NCBI GenBank assembly: GCA_028023455.1
Contig: JAQFVV010000013.1
Coordinates: 8,526,411-8,590,410, forward strand
Origin: Epiperipatus broadwayi
Lineage: Eukaryota; Onychophora; Udeonychophora; Euonychophora; Peripatidae
Direction: 5' to 3'
Length of the DNA stretch: 64,000 bases
The position numbers and the translations under genes were made by a program. Below the pieces are notes generated by a model. It made no database searches. It saw only the letters and a list, made by a program, of their open reading frames with translations, and was not told the origin of the DNA. How positions within the stretch are numbered: the stretch's first letter is position 1; the number at the start of each line of letters is the position of its first letter. This document shows positions 60,400 to 64,000 of the stretch, piece by piece.

Positions 60400-61500
60400 C
60401 GTATCATGTTTTGAAATTGTTTCATGTTTATGTAGCCACGTAAAATCGTTAATCTAATAGTGATTATAATAACTAATACGAATGGATAAAATTGCATGTA
60501 TGGAATTTGACTATAATTATAGCTATTACTTCGTATACTTACTGTTCTACACATCGTACATGGATTCCACGGATCACATTAGGAGTTATAAAATGCTATA
60601 CAATCCAATTTGTGATACACACATCTGCTAAAATTCATGTATTGAACTATAAAATGCTTTACATTTAGTTTTATCACACACACACCGTTAAATTTTATAT
60701 ATTTGATGAATAATACATTAATTTAATTTTATCGTTATATGAACTTGCATATGAAGTTCATAAGTTATATTTTATTAAGTTTAAATTAATAAGGGTTGAA
60801 TAAAATATTTATTCAAGAGAATAGCGCTTGCGGAAAAGCTTAAAAGTACTAAATGAATTCATGAGATGTATCAATCTTTATGAGATATTTTGTGAGTCTT
60901 TCCAGATTTATATTCCTATGCCAATATTACTTATATTATATTACACATGTTTATTTTAAGCAAGATAAGTAGTACATTAGTTGTCCTGATTAGCGTAACA
61001 TTTTATTATGCAAGAACCCACATTTGCTAAAGTGTTAGTGTATTCTGAATAGTCAGAAGAACTGAGGAGGATGATTTTGCACTTTAATGTGAAGTAAATA
61101 ATAATGTTGTTTTAGAATGTTAAAGGGCTTTAATCTGTGCTGGTGGTTAATCCGCAGATTATTTTAATTGCCATTTTTGTATTTTACACACATTCCTGCG
61201 CTGGTGGTTAATCCGCGGAATTGCGTGATTATACGTATTACTTTATGATGGTGTTTAAATACACAAAACGTTTAGTATTATTTAATTCCTACGTGTAGAT
61301 GAATGCATCCACAGGAATATGTTTTGCTTCACAGATATAAGTTGGGCAAAGTATTTTAGTTAATCTGCTAAATCATCTTCTTCATTTGTAAGCATAATTT
61401 ATCGGTTAGATTATTAAATGGTAGCAGGACATTCTATTCAAGTACTTCATAATAATTAACTGTTGGTTGATTATTATTTACCGGAACGTAAGTTTAAATT
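60400..61500 (+). repeat. Diverged dispersed repeat, right copy (GCTGGTGGTTAATC family)
   Basis: Same order of conserved blocks as 960-2300: TGAACTTGCATATGAAGTTC, GCGCTTGCGGAAAAG, TTATTTTAAGCAAG, GAGGAGGATGATTTTGCA, and two GCTGGTGGTTAATCCGC boxes at about 61139 and 61200. It lies 1.3 kb before a primer-site-like cluster, so it may be part of an LTR. Borders are uncertain. Confidence 0.5.
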
Positions 61501-62659
61501 GTCACTTTAATTAATGATTACATTATAGCTAAATCATACAGACATCATATTATTTATTATATTATTATAGGTGTACAGTAGGGATTTATTGAATCTGGAA
61601 ATGACGTTCAATATTTCATGAATTGATGCTGAATTTATTATAAATTCCTCAATATTCATTATATTAGATTGAAATAAGGTATGATTAGATTTTAAAACTG
61701 TACCTATGAGAGGTTATTGAAGAAAGTCAATGGAATTATCATTTATTTATTTTATTTGTTTATTTCTATCTTTAATTATCACATTGGAATTAATTATTTA
61801 TTATTCATAAATTTGTAAATAAAAGTTGATTTATAATTAAACTTACTGTGCCGTTGCTATGTGTCATTCATAAAATCAGAAATCATAAACTTTGGATAGA
61901 GCATACATTGAAGTACATACTATCGTCAACATGATATAAGAGTTTATAAATATTTTTTGAGAAAACATTTGGATGCTTTTCGTCTTTGGTAGTTTATGAT
62001 GAGTAAGGTACAATAAAATCCCATTTACCTTTTCCATCATTGTGGCTTTGCGTAGTTGATTCTAGTATAAAATTATAAATGAATTATTAAACTTGTAAAC
62101 AGATTTACCAAAATAATGACATGATTAAATATATTTACTTAACGTTTTTAAATTGTCATTTGTCAGTATAATAAGAGTCTCAGTAATATGATAAAAAAAA
62201 ACAAAAAACCCAAGTATTTATATTTATTTATTGCAAAGCTTTACCTGGACTAGTATTCGTATTAAAAATCATATAGATGGTTTAAAATTTCATAATCTTA
62301 TGTGGTTCCACAAATTACACCATCTTGTACATGGTCGGCCATAGGGTCGCATACCATAAAAATCGCAAATTAAGGTTTGAAAATAATCACATTGCACTTA
62401 TAATTTGTTTAATGTATTTTGTCATACTACTATGACAGGTTTTCGCGGTATACCCTGGCTGCGATCAAATTAAATCATAAAAGTTTGTTAGATCATTAGT
62501 TTGGTCTATGGTAAGTTGCTCCAGATGTAGTGTGGTCTTTGGTGCATAAAATAGATAGCATGATATGCTTTTGGATACAACTCTTAATAGCTGACAATGT
62601 ACAGCAGGAATTGATTAGTGATCGAGGTAACGATTCTCAGTACACTTACGTTATGTAGT
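61501..62659. other. AT-rich DNA, possibly the rest of an LTR
   Basis: No open frame or motif. It lies between the GCTGGTGGTTAATC repeat and the primer-site-like cluster. Confidence 0.3.
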
Positions 62660-62860
62660 TGGGACCACACAATTAACGGTTACAATTTATAATGCCGCAA
62701 CGTGTTCGGCACGAGAGGTAGTTGATGGGGCAAGGGCCTTCGGTGGCCATTAGCTGGACATCAACAATTTACGGTTACAATTTTGGCGCGCAACGTGGTC
62801 GGCTCGATATGTTAGGGTTACAATTTTATCGGCCCGATATGTTAGGGTTACAATATATAT
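62660..62860 (+). repeat. Tandem primer-site-like motifs (GGCGCGCAACGTGG / TTAGGGTTACAATTT)
   Basis: ACGGTTACAATTTATAATGCCGCAACGTGTTCGG (about 62676-62710) recurs as ACGGTTACAATTTTGGCGCGCAACGTGGTCGG (about 62771-62803). Two CGATATGTTAGGGTTACAAT copies follow (62806 and 62833). TGGCGCGCAACGTGG closely resembles a tRNA-Lys primer-binding site and is also related to the one at 8297. Unit copying around an LTR/PBS junction is the simplest reading. Confidence 0.45.
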
Positions 62861-64000
62861 ATATATATTTATTAAACGTGTTGTTGTAATTGTTGCATAG
62901 AATTAGTTACTAACAGATAGATTTATATGTGAAGATGAAGAAGAGCGTTTATGTGCGGAGTTGTATTTTATATATTTTTTTTGTTTTATATATTTTTGTT
63001 GTTTAATATTTATTGTAAGTTATAGTTATTTAAATAATGTCATTAGTAGCACATGTTTCTTAGCAAAAGCAAATTAAATATATAAGGCTGGAGAGTAATA
63101 AAAAGAATTGCAAGTTGTACTATGGGCGATTTCTGTTAATTACACTTGTCAAAATTGCAAGAACTGGCCATTTAGTATTTTGGAATAATGGAAACCTGAT
63201 CATGCTAAAAGCATTCCTAAGCTAATGTTCATCAGCGTATGGATAGAAAAAAAAAGTAAGATGAAAGAGAGATAAAAGAACTATATATATATTTTGATTT
63301 TGTAGTGATTCGGAAAAGTGATCGTTAGAGAGAAAAAAGCTCGGAAAGTAAATTTAAAAAAAAAAGTGATTTGATTAATTAATAAAATTTAATAAGAATG
63401 GACTCCATCAAAATGCTGGGGTAAAAGAATTGTGTGGATTTGTTAAACCAGCCCAGGGTACAACAATTTTATGATCTGCCTAACCTTTATCTATGGAGAT
63501 TTTAGCCGTCTATTTCAAGCAAGTAAAATGATCACGGAACTCCAAACAGCAAGAACTTTCGTGCAATCAATTTTAGAATCATCTACCTAATCTCTAGGAT
63601 GGATTATCTTATGTGAAAATGTTATGGAATCTTTCATCATCTTCCAAACCAACAATTCTCGCTAGGATACTGTAAGCTTACAGATCATCAGCCTTAAACA
63701 TGCAAACGTTCAAAATGAGGTAACTTTGACTTTATATATATTAAATGAACATATAATAATAAATTAAGAAATATGTGCTTTGTCCCAACTTAAAGAAAGT
63801 AATTATAGAAATAGATTAAAATCATTTAATAAATACAATTCTGACGTATAGTTGCACTCTTTCGTGAATGTGCATATTGATATTATATATATATGTACCG
63901 GAATGAATGAGTCGTATGTTTGAGATATTAATATATATGTGTATTAATAAATCTTAGAATTTAAACTATACCTTGTGTATTTATTTGAATTACAAGATTC
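62861..64000. other. Unassigned DNA at the window end
   Basis: A (TA)n tract, then sequence that is less AT-skewed around 63390-63700. No continuous frame, protein motif or partner LTR is visible; it could be the interior of an LTR element. Confidence 0.35.

Noticed and set aside
62025-62055. ATGATGGAAAAG followed by GTAAAT on the minus strand as a possible start exon
   Set aside because: Only four codons, with no match to the ATG3 N-terminus and no supporting context.
62806-62860. Telomeric repeat (TTAGGG)
   Set aside because: Only two TTAGGG words, each inside a longer ~27-bp unit; not a telomere array.

Overview
The window looks like animal nuclear DNA. It is strongly AT-rich, contains spliced coding exons with GT/AG borders, and is crowded with decayed transposable elements. 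There is no bacterial-style gene packing. The only host gene I can identify with confidence is ATG3, the autophagy E2-like enzyme, on the minus strand. The mix of ZBED5-like hAT, RTE/BovB-type LINE, K02A2.6-like Ty3/gypsy and tRNA-derived SINE sequences, with introns above 20 kb, fits an invertebrate such as an arthropod, but I cannot fix the lineage from sequence alone.

Host gene. Four consecutive ATG3 exons lie at 50834-50875, 27372-27492, 27193-27300 and 3923-3981, read right to left. Their phases join perfectly (42+121+108+59 = 330 nt = 110 codons). They correspond to about residues 25-130 of animal ATG3. Two introns are each about 23 kb and one is about 70 bp. The exon for the first ~24 residues was not found to the right, and the catalytic exons should lie left of position 1. 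A possible first exon of a divergent plus-strand gene (MSELPSLNLKEL...) sits at 59895-59944 but is unproven.

Intron A (3982-27192) is a transposon stack. It holds an LTR retrotransposon with ~2.2 kb LTRs (4993-13199) whose left LTR carries a later hAT MITE. Next come an inverted cluster of tRNA-derived SINE copies (13720-14280) and a 7.5 kb foldback element with 666-bp terminal inverted repeats and a perfect 8-bp target duplication (16272-23758). The foldback element is itself invaded by a LINE fragment and a ZBED5-like hAT transposon. A broken Ty3/gypsy gag-protease-RT fragment lies at 24680-26490.

Intron B (27493-50833) holds a MULE-like element with internal minisatellite (27795-29180), a hairpin retroposon-like element (32740-33056), and a 2.3 kb palindrome. 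The palindrome carries a perfect ~527-bp (TAA)n tract and another hairpin element (34060-36330). About 9 kb of featureless AT-rich sequence follows, then a hAT element with another TIR element nested in it (45780-47923).

Upstream flank (50876-64000) contains a decayed minus-strand LINE (51300-52580) and a nearly full-length but broken RTE-type LINE on the plus strand (53330-56230), which was hit by a second copy of the hairpin element. A diverged ~1 kb repeat matches one at the left end of the window, and a cluster of tRNA-Lys-primer-site-like motifs lies near 62700.

The least explained item is the hairpin-plus-tail element family. Two homologous copies and one structurally similar unrelated copy each have 11-12 bp target duplications and asymmetric ends.
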